This document shows positions 54,195-63,661 of a stretch of DNA of 64,000 nucleotides, in pieces. Each line of letters starts with the position of its first letter. The stretch's first letter is position 1. The DNA is from Auritidibacter ignavus. GTDB taxonomy: Bacteria; Actinomycetota; Actinomycetes; Actinomycetales; Micrococcaceae. The notes under the pieces were generated by a model. The model ran no database searches, was not told the origin of the DNA, and was given only the letters and a program-made list of their open reading frames with translations. Both the position numbers and the translations under genes were made by a program. The stretch lies in contig NZ_RDQR01000008.1 in the NCBI RefSeq assembly GCF_003703835.1, positions 1 to 64,000 on the forward strand, written 5' to 3'.

Positions 54195-55822
54195 GGCCAG
54201 CTGGTGTGCGGGGAACCGCCGATGTGGACCCGGCCGTGGAGCGTTTCTTCCTTTTCCAAATCGGTCAGGATCCGGCTGAGGATCCACAACTCGATGAACA
54301 GCGCCACGACGGTGGCACCCAGACCCCACCAGGGCCCCGGGGTCAGCCCGGCGACCAGATAGCCGACCAGCCCGGCCCCGGCGGCCACGGTTGCGTAGGG
54401 TAGCTGGGTGCGCACGTGGGTGATGATGTTGGCCTGGGACCCGGTCGAGGACAGGATCGTGGTGTCTGAGATCGGGGAGATGTGGTCGCCTAGCACCGCC
54501 CCGGCCAGTACCGCGCCCAGAGTGACCATCAAATGGTCATCGGCACCCAACGAGACCACGATGGTTCCAGCGATCGGGATCAACAGGCCGAAGGAACCCC
54601 ACGAAGTGCCGGTGGAGAAGGCCATGAATCCAGCCACCAGGAACAGCATCAGTGGCAACCACTCGACCCCCAGGGTGGAGTCGCTGATCAGCTCGGCGAG
54701 GAATTCACCGGTGCCGAGCACTTCAATCAGGGCGCCGAGCATCCAGGCGAGCATGAGGATACCGATCGCCGGGGTCATGGATTTCAGCCCGGCGAACACG
54801 CCACGACCCAGCGCGCGGGCAGAATGGGAGAAAGATGTGTCGGTGCCGGTGTTGCGGATGTAGTAGAACAACGCGACGATCGTACCTAACAAGCCGCCGA
54901 GTACCAGCGATTCGGTAAGCATCGTTTCACCGAGCGCATCGATGGGGTTCAGCGCACCGGATTCCAGCCAGCCGGTAACATACATCAGGCCGATCACGCT
55001 CAGGGTCAAGACCACCAGGGGGACCACCAGGGTGGATACTCCGGCCGTTTTCGCACTGGGAAGGTCTTCATCCAATTCGCCGGGGATCAGTTCTCCGTCC
55101 CGGTAGGGTTTACCTTCGGTGATTGCCCGGCGCTCTTCAACCCGCATACTGCCAAGGTCTAGTTGTAGCGCGACGACGGCGATCACCAGGATGACTGCGG
55201 CGATGGCGTAGTAGTTGGACACCGCGGCCCCGAGGAAGAGCACCACGTCGTTGAATCCCAGCGTGGAGGCGGCAATGACGGGGGAGAGTAGCCCGATGAT
55301 GCTAGCGCCCCAGGAGGAGAAGGGGACCAACACGGTCATCGGGGCTGCGGTGGAATCGACGATATAGGAGAGTTTTGCGCGGGAGACCCCGAACTTATCG
55401 GTCACCGGCCGAGCAACCTGGCCGACGGCCAACGCGGAGAAATAGTCGTCGATAAACAACAAGAAGGCCATACCCAAACTGAGGCCTTGGGCGCCACGGC
55501 GGGAGCTGATCTTCGTGCTGACCCAATGGGAAAAGGCTCGATTTCCCCCGGCCATCATCATCAGGGTGGTCATCACTCCCAGCTGCCACAGGAAGATCAC
55601 AATAAAGAGGTTATAGGTGTCGAACTCCCCGTCGGCCCAGAACTGGGCCGCAAAAGCTTCCCAGACCGCCACCAGAAACTCAACCGGATGAAAGTTGGCG
55701 ACCAGCAGGGCGGCGAGCACGAGACCGGATGCCAGCGAGGTCACCACCCGACGGGTAAGGATGGCCAACACGATGGTCAGCACGGGTGGAAGGATAGTAA
55801 GCCAAGGAAGTTGTTCAACCAT
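54191..55822 (-). CDS. Na+/H+ antiporter, NhaC family
   Basis: Membrane antiporter of 543 residues with about 12-13 segments. Family blocks include LFIDDYFSALAVGQVARPVTD near 115, DSTAAPMTVLVPFSSWGASI near 155, and FSTGTSWGSFGLLIPIAG with GDHISPISDTTILSS near 420-450. It probably exchanges sodium for protons in pH and salt tolerance, although NhaC relatives can move amino acids or dicarboxylates. The central loop (about 225-260) is charged. The ATG at 55822 has GGAAGTT-like sequence upstream, a weak site. Confidence 0.87.
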   Translation of the reverse strand: MVEQLPWLTILPPVLTIVLAILTRRVVTSLASGLVLAALLVANFHPVEFLVAVWEAFAAQFWADGEFDTYNLFIVIFLWQLGVMTTLMMMAGGNRAFSHWVSTKISSRRGAQGLSLGMAFLLFIDDYFSALAVGQVARPVTDKFGVSRAKLSYIVDSTAAPMTVLVPFSSWGASIIGLLSPVIAASTLGFNDVVLFLGAAVSNYYAIAAVILVIAVVALQLDLGSMRVEERRAITEGKPYRDGELIPGELDEDLPSAKTAGVSTLVVPLVVLTLSVIGLMYVTGWLESGALNPIDALGETMLTESLVLGGLLGTIVALFYYIRNTGTDTSFSHSARALGRGVFAGLKSMTPAIGILMLAWMLGALIEVLGTGEFLAELISDSTLGVEWLPLMLFLVAGFMAFSTGTSWGSFGLLIPIAGTIVVSLGADDHLMVTLGAVLAGAVLGDHISPISDTTILSSTGSQANIITHVRTQLPYATVAAGAGLVGYLVAGLTPGPWWGLGATVVALFIELWILSRILTDLEKEETLHGRVHIGGSPHTSWP

Positions 55823-55887
55823 GAGTGATGAGTCTTTCGGCGCGTGAGCGGACCTCCACGGCCCGCACGCGTGGGACCGCGAGAAAA

Positions 55888-58662
55888 CTATTGCCGGTTA
55901 TTATGCCACCGTTTGGCCTGGGCGTATAGCTCACAACGCAGATCTTCGGCCAGTTCGGTGATGACCCGACGCAATGCGGCCGGGGCATTGCGGTGCTCCG
56001 TCAACCAGCTGGTGCTTTGTGCCAGGAGCCACTGGGAGTCCACGAGCTGACTGGTGTTGTCCTGATCCGGCTGAGTTGCTTGTTGAAAGGAGCCGGTGAA
56101 GTCCTGGTGACCGGGGTACAGTCCGGTGATGGTCCGGGAGGCCAAGCCGTTGGACCGGTCAGACCAGATGGACTCAAGGTGATCGCGCAGACGGTCCCAG
56201 GTGTTGTCGAGGACAGCCTGTCCGCTGATACTCACCCCGTGGGCGATGGCGGTCAGCTCGTGGTTAGACAGGGCCGTGCCGTGATCATCGGTACCGGTGA
56301 GTACCTGATCGACGAAGCGATGTTGCTGTTCGACCTCGGGCAGGGCAGCGCGGGCGGTGAGATAGTGGATTCGGTTGGCGGCCGAGACGTGTTGGTCCAG
56401 TTCACGGTCTAGTCGCTGCTGGTCGACAGCACCGTGACTGGCGAGCGCGATTAAGAACTGCCAACGTAGCTCATCATCCACCCGCAGCCCGGGGGCGAGC
56501 CCAGAGGTGTGGACCGGGTCGCTACTGCCGAGCAGGACCACCAGGTCGCCACCGAGCTCAGGGAGGTGATGGGCGAGCCGGGCCAGGGCCCGGGCCGCAT
56601 TGAGCTGACGATCGGAGCCATCACCGAGAGTTTCGAGTCCACCGGTCAGAGATTCGGCAAGACGGCGTCGGAGCTGCACACGCTGCCCGGTCGGTGCAAA
56701 CCGTTCCAGGGCGGTAATCGCCTGGTTCAGCATCCGGGCATGGACGCCCACATCGTTGATCTGGGGGCTAATCCGGGCTACCCCGGCCACAAAGTCTTCG
56801 GCTGGAAGTTCGGCGTGGCGGACCATGGTCCACAGCGACGCCCAGGTGACGCCACTGGCGAGGTCATCTGCTATGGGGTAGGTCAGTGCGGCCGAGACCG
56901 AGGCCGGATCGAGCTGAAGGCGTGCGTAGGTCAGATCACGGTCATTGGCGAGCAGCAACCGGGGTGTGTGCGGGGCGCTGACCTGGGACTCGTGACCTTG
57001 CAGAGACACGGTGGTCTCGGTCGTGTCAAAAAAGACCGGTTCCGACAGGGCCCGGGTTAACCAGGTGGTGCCTTCGGTGGCGCGTTCCGGATTGGATTGG
57101 TAGATACCGACCTCGAGGGTGTGCGGGCGAAGCTGATCGTTGCCGGTGACCGGGTCGGTACCATGTTGGGTCAACGTGACACTACTGAGATGCTCGTCGG
57201 GGTGCAATCTCAGGGTTGAGAATCCGCTGGTATGCAACCACGCCTGTGCCCAGGCGGTGGTGTCGGTCCCGGCGGTGCGACCCAGGACCTCCATGAAGTC
57301 CTTCAAGGTCGCGTTGCTGTAGGCGAAACGGTCAAAGTAGTCCCGACAGGCGGCCATGAAGTTGTCTTGGCCGATGAAGGCGACCAGCTGTTTGATCACC
57401 GCGGCACCTTTGGCATAGGTAATGCCATCAAAGTTTTGTCGGGCTGCCTCCAGATCGGCAATATCGGCCACGATCGGGTGGGTAGTGCTGTAGCGGTCCT
57501 GGAGGTAAGCCCAACCCTTGCGTCCGTGAGCGAACGTGGTCCAGGAGCCCGGGAACTCGGTAGCTTCAGCCACGGCTAAGGCTCCCATGAAGTCAGCGAA
57601 GGATTCTTTGAGCCAAAGGTCATCCCACCATTTCATGGTCACCAAGTCACCGAACCACATATGTGACATTTCGTGCAGCAGCGTGTTGGCCCGGGCTTGG
57701 TGTTGTGCTGTGGTGCTGGAGGAGGTGAAAACATAGTCCTCGGTGAAGGTCACCAGCCCCGGGTTCTCCATGGCGCCCAGGTTGTATTCGGGGACGAAGG
57801 CTTGATCGTATTTGCCCCAGGGGTAGCTGAAACCGAAATGGTGGTGGAAAAAGTCCAACCCGCGTCGGGTGAGATCGAAGAGTTCCTCGGCATCAACAGC
57901 ATCGGCCAGAGACTCACGGGCGAAGATCCGCAGTTCGATCGGTGCTGTGTCGGTCTCGGCGTGGCCTTGCCACCGGTCGGTGAACACACGATAGGGACCG
58001 GCCAGGAGGGTTGTGATGTAGGTCGAGATCGGCGCTGTGGGGGCAAAGCTCACCCGAACCATGCCCGGCCGGTCCAGCGTCGTGCGCTCAGTCTCGGGCT
58101 GGTTGGAAGCCAGCACCCACTGCTCAGGCCCGGAAAGGTGGAAGGTGAAGCGCGCCTTCAGGTCAGGCTGTTCGAAGGTGGGGAATACGCGACGAGCATC
58201 GGCGGGCTCGTATTGGGTGTAGAGGTACACCTGGTTGGTCTGAGGGTCTTGGAACCGGTGAAGCCCTTCTCCTGAGCGGGAGTATCGCGATCGCGAGGAA
58301 ATGCTGACCTGGTGTTCGCCCGGGGCCAGCTCGGTGAGGACGATCCGGTTGTGACCAAGCATCTCCCCGGGTACGGCGACGCCGTCGACCAGGACCTGTG
58401 TCACGCTGGCGCCCAGGTAATCCAGGAAGGTGGTCACCGACGGTTGGTCACTGGTGACCTCGAGGTGGATCTGGGTGTGGACCGGGTAGTCGGGTTGGTC
58501 AAGATTTTCGGCGTCGGTGACATCGACGTCGACGTCATAGCTGATCACTCGCAACATCTCAGCCCGTTGCTGGGCTTCGGCTCGGGACAATCGGGTAGTA
58601 TCGGGGATACCGTCAATGATCTGGGGCTGAGCAGCGCTGTTGATGTCGACCATGTTCTCCAT
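55888..58662 (-). CDS. pepN: Aminopeptidase N (M1 family)
   Basis: Cytoplasmic zinc aminopeptidase of 924 residues. The substrate-anchoring LGAMENPG is near residue 298, the zinc motif LLHEMSHMWFGDL near 330 (HExxH) with the second Glu in LWLKESFADFMG near 352, and the ERAP1-like C-terminal domain follows. Length and order match actinobacterial PepN. ATG 58662 or ATG 58653 may be the start; the second has GGAG only 4 nt upstream. The gene ends 66 bp before the antiporter start on the same strand, so the two could be cotranscribed. Confidence 0.95.
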   Translation of the reverse strand: MENMVDINSAAQPQIIDGIPDTTRLSRAEAQQRAEMLRVISYDVDVDVTDAENLDQPDYPVHTQIHLEVTSDQPSVTTFLDYLGASVTQVLVDGVAVPGEMLGHNRIVLTELAPGEHQVSISSRSRYSRSGEGLHRFQDPQTNQVYLYTQYEPADARRVFPTFEQPDLKARFTFHLSGPEQWVLASNQPETERTTLDRPGMVRVSFAPTAPISTYITTLLAGPYRVFTDRWQGHAETDTAPIELRIFARESLADAVDAEELFDLTRRGLDFFHHHFGFSYPWGKYDQAFVPEYNLGAMENPGLVTFTEDYVFTSSSTTAQHQARANTLLHEMSHMWFGDLVTMKWWDDLWLKESFADFMGALAVAEATEFPGSWTTFAHGRKGWAYLQDRYSTTHPIVADIADLEAARQNFDGITYAKGAAVIKQLVAFIGQDNFMAACRDYFDRFAYSNATLKDFMEVLGRTAGTDTTAWAQAWLHTSGFSTLRLHPDEHLSSVTLTQHGTDPVTGNDQLRPHTLEVGIYQSNPERATEGTTWLTRALSEPVFFDTTETTVSLQGHESQVSAPHTPRLLLANDRDLTYARLQLDPASVSAALTYPIADDLASGVTWASLWTMVRHAELPAEDFVAGVARISPQINDVGVHARMLNQAITALERFAPTGQRVQLRRRLAESLTGGLETLGDGSDRQLNAARALARLAHHLPELGGDLVVLLGSSDPVHTSGLAPGLRVDDELRWQFLIALASHGAVDQQRLDRELDQHVSAANRIHYLTARAALPEVEQQHRFVDQVLTGTDDHGTALSNHELTAIAHGVSISGQAVLDNTWDRLRDHLESIWSDRSNGLASRTITGLYPGHQDFTGSFQQATQPDQDNTSQLVDSQWLLAQSTSWLTEHRNAPAALRRVITELAEDLRCELYAQAKRWHNNRQ

Positions 58663-58705
58663 GCTAGACCACTGCCCAAGCGGTCCTGCAGGAATCTGGT
58701 CCGGG

Positions 58706-59965
58706 TTAGTCGAACGTCGCGGCGTGGCCCGATGGCAGAATGATCTGGTTCTTCGGCAGCACGGTCAGCCCGGAGTCAGTCACGGTGAACCCCCGCCGGC
58801 GGTCTTCTTCAGGGTCCAACCCAATCGAGACACCCTCGGGGACCACGACGTTTTTGTCGATAATCGCGTCTTTGATTTGCGCGCCCTCACCGATCTGTAC
58901 TCCGTCGAGGATCACGGAGCTCTCCACCCAGGCATCGTGCATGACCCGAACGTTGTGGCTGAGCACTGAGCGGGAGACGGTCCCGCCAGAGATGATAACC
59001 CCCTGGGAGACAATGGAATCCACTGCGGTACCGGGACGTTTTGAGGCCGAACGGACCAGCTTCGCCGGGGGAGAGACAGACTGGTGTGTGAAGATCGGCC
59101 AGTGTTCGTTATAGAGGTCAAAGTCCGGCCAGGGCTTGACCAAGTCCATGTGGGCTTCGTAGTAGGAGTCAAGGGTACCCACGTCGCGCCAGTAGTGATA
59201 GTCCGTACCGGCACCGGGAACTTCATTGCGGGTGAAGTCATACACGCCGGCGGTGCCGGCTTCGACGAAGCGGGGGATAATATCTCCACCCATATCGTGT
59301 TTGGTATCGGCAAGCTTGGCATCACGGTTTAGAGCATCCACCAGGGCGTCTTTGGTGAACACGTAGTTACCCATCGATGCCAGGAAATGATTCGGGTCAT
59401 CGGGAAGACCGTCGGTGGTGGCCGGTTTCTCCACAAAACGAGCGATCCGGGTCGGATCCTGGTCATCGGTCTCGATGACGCCAAAGGAGGACGCCATTTC
59501 CACCGGCTGACGAACGGCTGCCACGGTGGCTTCAGCACCGGATTCGATATGTGCCTGCACCATCTGTTCGAAGTCCATCCGGTACACGTGGTCAGCACCG
59601 ATGACCACCACAATGTCAGGCATGGCGTCCGAGATGAGGTTCATGGACTGATAGATCGCGTTAGCCGAGCCGAGAAACCACTGTTTACCGCGACGCTGTT
59701 GGGCTGGCACCGAGGCGATATAGTTGCTCAACTGCGTGGACAGTCGCCATGTCTCAGAAATGTGACGGTCCAGAGAATGAGATTTGTACTGGGTCAGTAC
59801 CACAACCTGGAGGTAACCCGAGTTGACAATATTTGACAGGGCGAAGTCAATCAGGCGGTACTGGCCTCCAAAGGGAACCGCAGGTTTGGCTCGATCGGCG
59901 GTGAGAGGCATCAGACGTTTTCCTTCTCCACCGGCTAGCACAATGGCCAAAACCTTCTTTTTCAC
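58706..59965 (-). CDS. glgC: Glucose-1-phosphate adenylyltransferase
   Basis: Makes ADP-glucose, the donor for bacterial glycogen and for maltose-1-phosphate. The 419-residue product has [16 protein letters not shown] near residue 7, [11 protein letters not shown] near 40, [16 protein letters not shown] near 125 and the FVEKPATT block near 185, followed by the left-handed beta-helix. GTG 59965 has GGAGGG 8 nt upstream; the frame back to 59992 lacks one. It is divergent from the glgM-like gene, the same pairing as in mycobacteria, and ends 44 bp from pepN. Confidence 0.96.
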   Translation of the reverse strand: MKKKVLAIVLAGGEGKRLMPLTADRAKPAVPFGGQYRLIDFALSNIVNSGYLQVVVLTQYKSHSLDRHISETWRLSTQLSNYIASVPAQQRRGKQWFLGSANAIYQSMNLISDAMPDIVVVIGADHVYRMDFEQMVQAHIESGAEATVAAVRQPVEMASSFGVIETDDQDPTRIARFVEKPATTDGLPDDPNHFLASMGNYVFTKDALVDALNRDAKLADTKHDMGGDIIPRFVEAGTAGVYDFTRNEVPGAGTDYHYWRDVGTLDSYYEAHMDLVKPWPDFDLYNEHWPIFTHQSVSPPAKLVRSASKRPGTAVDSIVSQGVIISGGTVSRSVLSHNVRVMHDAWVESSVILDGVQIGEGAQIKDAIIDKNVVVPEGVSIGLDPEEDRRRGFTVTDSGLTVLPKNQIILPSGHAATFD

Positions 59966-60102
59966 GAGTTCATCCCTCCAACGACGTACCACCAGAGCAG
60001 GATTGACATCAACCGAGCCTGTGATTCGAGACTACCCAGCCACGAGGGTTTAACGCCATAGTTCTGGGCCGGACCCCCGTATCAATTCGACGAATTTCCG
60101 TT

Positions 60103-60108
60103 TAGGGT
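60103..60108 (+). promoter_or_regulatory. Candidate -10 of a leaderless promoter (glgM-like gene)
   Basis: TAGGGT ends 6 nt before GTG 60115, with no ribosome site between them. Confidence 0.45.
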
Positions 60109-60114
60109 TAGAGT

Positions 60115-61314
60115 GTGCGCATCGATATCGTGACCAAGGAATTCCCACCCGAAATCTATGGCGGAGCCGGTGTTCATGTTGCCGAGCTCACTAAAGTGCT
60201 GGCCCAACGTGTTGAGCTGATGGTTCACGCCTTCGGTACGGATCGCGATCCGAACTATCACGGGGCCACAGTCTCCTCGTATCCCACCCCTGCCGAATTG
60301 TCCGCAACCAACGGTGCGGTTCAAACGTTGGGGACCGACCTGACCATCCTCGATGATCTGGCCGGCACCGATTTAATCCACACCCATACCTGGTATGCCA
60401 ATATGGCCGGTCACCTCGGAGGGCTCCTCCACGGGGTGCCCCACATTCTGTCCGCCCATTCGCTGGAGCCACTGCGACCGTGGAAAGCCGAACAACTGGG
60501 TGGGGGATATCAGCTGTCATCGTGGGCTGAGGCCACCGCGTATGCCTCGGCGGCTGCCGTGATTGCTGTGTCCCACGGGATGAAGAATGACATCCTGACC
60601 GCCTATCCGCAGATCAATCCGGGGAAGGTGCACGTCATTCATAACGGCATTGACACGCAGGTCTGGCAACCTCGCACCACCCGCAAGGTCCACCAGCGGC
60701 TGGGCATTGATCCGGAGGCTCCCACCGTGGTCTTCGTTGGACGCGTCACCCGTCAAAAGGGTGTGCCGCACCTCTTGCGTGCGATCCGTGAACTGACACC
60801 TGAGGTCCAAGTTGTCTTGGCCCTGGGGGCTGCTGATACCCCGGAATTGCAACACGAGGTGGATGATCTGCTCGCGACTTTGCAGAAAGAACGGCAGGGC
60901 GTGCACATCCTGCGCGGCATGACTCCGCGTGATGACCTGCAAGAACTGCTCTCGGCCGCCACGGTTTTCGCCTGCCCGTCGATCTACGAGCCACTGGGGA
61001 TTGTCAATTTGGAAGCCATGGGCTGTCAGACCGCTGTGGTGGCCTCAGCGGTCGGCGGTATTCCCGAGGTTGTCGACGACGGCACCACCGGGTTGCTGGT
61101 CCATTATCAAGATCGTGGGGATCAAACCGGGGAACCGGTGGATCCCAATGCCTTTTCCTCTGACTTTGCTACCGCGCTACAACAGGTGCTGGATGACCCG
61201 CAACGGGCTCAGAGCATGGGGGAGGCCGGTCGTCAGCGTGCTATTGAGCACTTCTCCTGGGAGGCCATCGCGGATCAGACCGTTGAGCTCTACCGCCAGG
61301 TGCTCAACGGCTAA
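60115..61314 (+). CDS. glgM: Glycogen synthase / maltose-1-phosphate synthase (GT4)
   Basis: GT-B glucosyltransferase of family 4, 399 residues. N-terminal EFPPEIYGGAGVHVAELTK (about 8-28) and the ADP-sugar end FACPSIYEPLGIVNLEAMG near 290 are typical. The mycobacterial homologue beside glgC was first called GlgA and later shown to be GlgM, which makes maltose-1-phosphate from ADP-glucose and glucose-1-phosphate for the GlgE pathway. Length and glgC divergence favour that, but many databases will still say glgA. GTG 60115 appears leaderless. A bidirectional hairpin follows. Confidence 0.9.
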   Translation: MRIDIVTKEFPPEIYGGAGVHVAELTKVLAQRVELMVHAFGTDRDPNYHGATVSSYPTPAELSATNGAVQTLGTDLTILDDLAGTDLIHTHTWYANMAGHLGGLLHGVPHILSAHSLEPLRPWKAEQLGGGYQLSSWAEATAYASAAAVIAVSHGMKNDILTAYPQINPGKVHVIHNGIDTQVWQPRTTRKVHQRLGIDPEAPTVVFVGRVTRQKGVPHLLRAIRELTPEVQVVLALGAADTPELQHEVDDLLATLQKERQGVHILRGMTPRDDLQELLSAATVFACPSIYEPLGIVNLEAMGCQTAVVASAVGGIPEVVDDGTTGLLVHYQDRGDQTGEPVDPNAFSSDFATALQQVLDDPQRAQSMGEAGRQRAIEHFSWEAIADQTVELYRQVLNG

Positions 61315-61369
61315 CTGGCTGGCGCGAAGACCGGCTGACGGAGTTGGGATCCGCCCGGCTTTCGCGACG

Positions 61370-61420
61370 ACAATAGCCCCCGACCAGGACCGTTTCGGTC
61401 ACTGCTGCGGGGGCTATTGT
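61370..61420. terminator. Bidirectional hairpin between glgM and the acyl-CoA oxidase gene
   Basis: A perfect 13-bp stem (61370-61382 with 61408-61420) encloses a smaller GACCG/CGGTC hairpin. It lies between convergent genes and can fold in both directions; there is no clear T-run. Confidence 0.75.
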
Positions 61421-61440
61421 CTCAAAGGGCGAATGACGAG

Positions 61441-63513
61441 CTATCCGTTCTTTTGTTGTTTCGCAGCCTGCTTGGCGCGACGGCGGAGCACCTTTTCATG
61501 AATCGGTGCATCGCCAGAAGCACGCTGAGCACGGTAGTATTCTGCGGCCTCGTCCTGGCGTTGTTGCTCTACGCCACTGGTGATGTCCATACGCAAATTC
61601 TCCTGGGAGAATCCGAAGGCATCCACCAGTTGTTGAGCGTAAGGACGCAGGCGGGCCACCAAACGGTTGTTGTACTCACGTAGCACGCGGGAGCGGTGCT
61701 GGGAGATCCGACCGTTTTCGATGAACCACCCGAGATCGTTTTCGATGGCGCTGAAGGTGAACAGATTGCGCAACCAGGTCAAGATCGTGCGGGTATCGTC
61801 GTCCTTGGTGTTATGAACCACCTTGGTGAAGGATTCCCACCGGAGCAACTCGGCGTGGCACTTGGCGGCCTGGATGACCTCGTACTGGTTTTGGTTGTAG
61901 ACCGCGGCCTGTTCAGCTTGAGACTTCTTAGCGACCGAGCGCAAGGCACTGGCGACCGAAGCGATCCGAGTCCGCACCCGGTCAGCCAGCAGCTCATGCT
62001 GAACTTCTTCGTTCTTCAGCCATTCACCAGCACGAATATCTGAGCCCAGATCCACCACCTGCTGCGCGACACGGCGCAGGCCCGAGCGCTGGTAGACAGC
62101 TTCATTGGCCTGCTCGACCAGGTAGCGACCCACGGTTCCGGCTGACTGACCGGCGAATTCTTTGGAGTAGTCGGTCAGCAAACGGCGTCCGACCAATTGC
62201 AACAGCACGTTATTGTCGCCTTCGAAGGTGGTGTAGATGTCGAGGTCGGCGCGCAACTGTGTGAATCGGTTCTTAGCCATGAACCCGGCACCCCCACAGG
62301 CTTCGCGACATTCTTGCAAGGTATCCAAGGCATTCCAGGTGGTCGTCGGCTTGATAGCGGCCGCGAAGGTTTCCAGTTCCTGACGGTTCTGATCGGAATC
62401 GTCTTCTGCTGAAAAGACCTCATTGAACTTCTCCAGCAGGTCATTAGAGACGAACGTATCGGCGTAGGTGCGAGCCAGTCGGTCCAGCAAACGGCGCTGG
62501 TGCAGCTGGTAGTCCAAGATGAATTCTTCGTCGATATCCGAGGAGGCATTGAACTGACGGCGCTGGTTGGCGTAAGTGATCGCACCGGTCAGGCCCACCG
62601 CAGAGGCCAGCGAGCTGGATACCGACAACGAGACACGGCCCTGTACCAGGGTGGAGAGCATCGTGAAGAAACGACGGCCCGGGGAATCAATATCAGATGT
62701 GTAGGTGCCATCCTCTTCCACGTCGCCGTACCGGTTGAGCAGGTTGAAGCGCGGAATGCGCACATGGTCAAAGTGCAACCGGCCGTTATCGACACCGTTA
62801 AGACCGCCCTTATAACCGTCATCTTCACCGCCGACGCCGGGCAGGAAGTTGCCCTGCTCATCGCGAACCGGCACGAAGAAGGCATGCACGCCGTGGTTGA
62901 CGCCTTTGGTGATCAGCTGAGCGAAGACCACCGCGGCCTTACCGTGCAGCGCGGCGTTACCCAGATAGTCCTTCCAAGCGGCCTTAAACGGCGTGTGGAT
63001 TTCGAATTCGCCGTCTTCGGGAATATAGGTTGCGGTGGTCGCCACCTTGTCGACATCGGAACCGTGGCCGATTTCGGTCATCGCATAAATGCCGGGAAGC
63101 TCTAGGCTGATCACGTCTTCAAGCCACTTTTCGTGGTGTTTTTCGGTGCCCAGGTGCAGGATGGCGGCTCCGAACAGTCCCCACTGCACACCGGCTTTAA
63201 TCTGCAGCGAGGGGTGTGCGTGGACGAGTTCGGAGAACCCAGCCACGTTGCCACCGTGATCGTCTTCGCCACCGAAGCGCTTCGGGAAGGCCTTCGAGAT
63301 TAGATTCCTCTCGGTGAGCAACTTGAGTTGCTCCAGGTTGCGCGCCCGGTGCTCGGCCAGCGTGAGATCAATGGGGTGGTGTAGGTCAGCCGATTCAGCC
63401 TCTTTGCGCATCCACAGGTGTGCGTCGGACCAACGCCCCAACGTTGCTTTCTGGAGCTCGTCGGAATCGATGGTGAGTTTCTCGTCATCAGCGGGGAACG
63501 GGGTAATGCCCAT
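61441..63513 (-). CDS. Acyl-CoA oxidase / dehydrogenase family protein
   Basis: FAD enzyme of 690 residues, the length of acyl-CoA oxidases rather than ~390-residue dehydrogenases. FAD/substrate blocks are GIYAMTEIGHGSD near 140 and the catalytic-Glu block TTFEGDNNVLLQLVGRRL near 430. The extended C-terminal helical domain is present, with a Lys/Arg/Gln-rich tail. It introduces the 2,3-double bond in acyl-CoA, passing electrons to oxygen if it is a true oxidase. ATG 63513 has GAGGAG about 11 nt upstream. A probable TetR-type regulator lies upstream on the same strand. Confidence 0.9.
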   Translation of the reverse strand: MGITPFPADDEKLTIDSDELQKATLGRWSDAHLWMRKEAESADLHHPIDLTLAEHRARNLEQLKLLTERNLISKAFPKRFGGEDDHGGNVAGFSELVHAHPSLQIKAGVQWGLFGAAILHLGTEKHHEKWLEDVISLELPGIYAMTEIGHGSDVDKVATTATYIPEDGEFEIHTPFKAAWKDYLGNAALHGKAAVVFAQLITKGVNHGVHAFFVPVRDEQGNFLPGVGGEDDGYKGGLNGVDNGRLHFDHVRIPRFNLLNRYGDVEEDGTYTSDIDSPGRRFFTMLSTLVQGRVSLSVSSSLASAVGLTGAITYANQRRQFNASSDIDEEFILDYQLHQRRLLDRLARTYADTFVSNDLLEKFNEVFSAEDDSDQNRQELETFAAAIKPTTTWNALDTLQECREACGGAGFMAKNRFTQLRADLDIYTTFEGDNNVLLQLVGRRLLTDYSKEFAGQSAGTVGRYLVEQANEAVYQRSGLRRVAQQVVDLGSDIRAGEWLKNEEVQHELLADRVRTRIASVASALRSVAKKSQAEQAAVYNQNQYEVIQAAKCHAELLRWESFTKVVHNTKDDDTRTILTWLRNLFTFSAIENDLGWFIENGRISQHRSRVLREYNNRLVARLRPYAQQLVDAFGFSQENLRMDITSGVEQQRQDEAAEYYRAQRASGDAPIHEKVLRRRAKQAAKQQKNG

Positions 63514-63661
63514 GGTGATCTATCTCCTCGTTATTGGTGTTGGGATTTTTGAGATCGTGTGCTATCTGGTGTGTTGTCCGTAGGTTGTTGGCGTTTGGTC
63601 GGTGGGACCGTGCAGAGGCCACCGGCGGTGTGACAGTCTGGAGCCCAAATAGTGTCGATGT

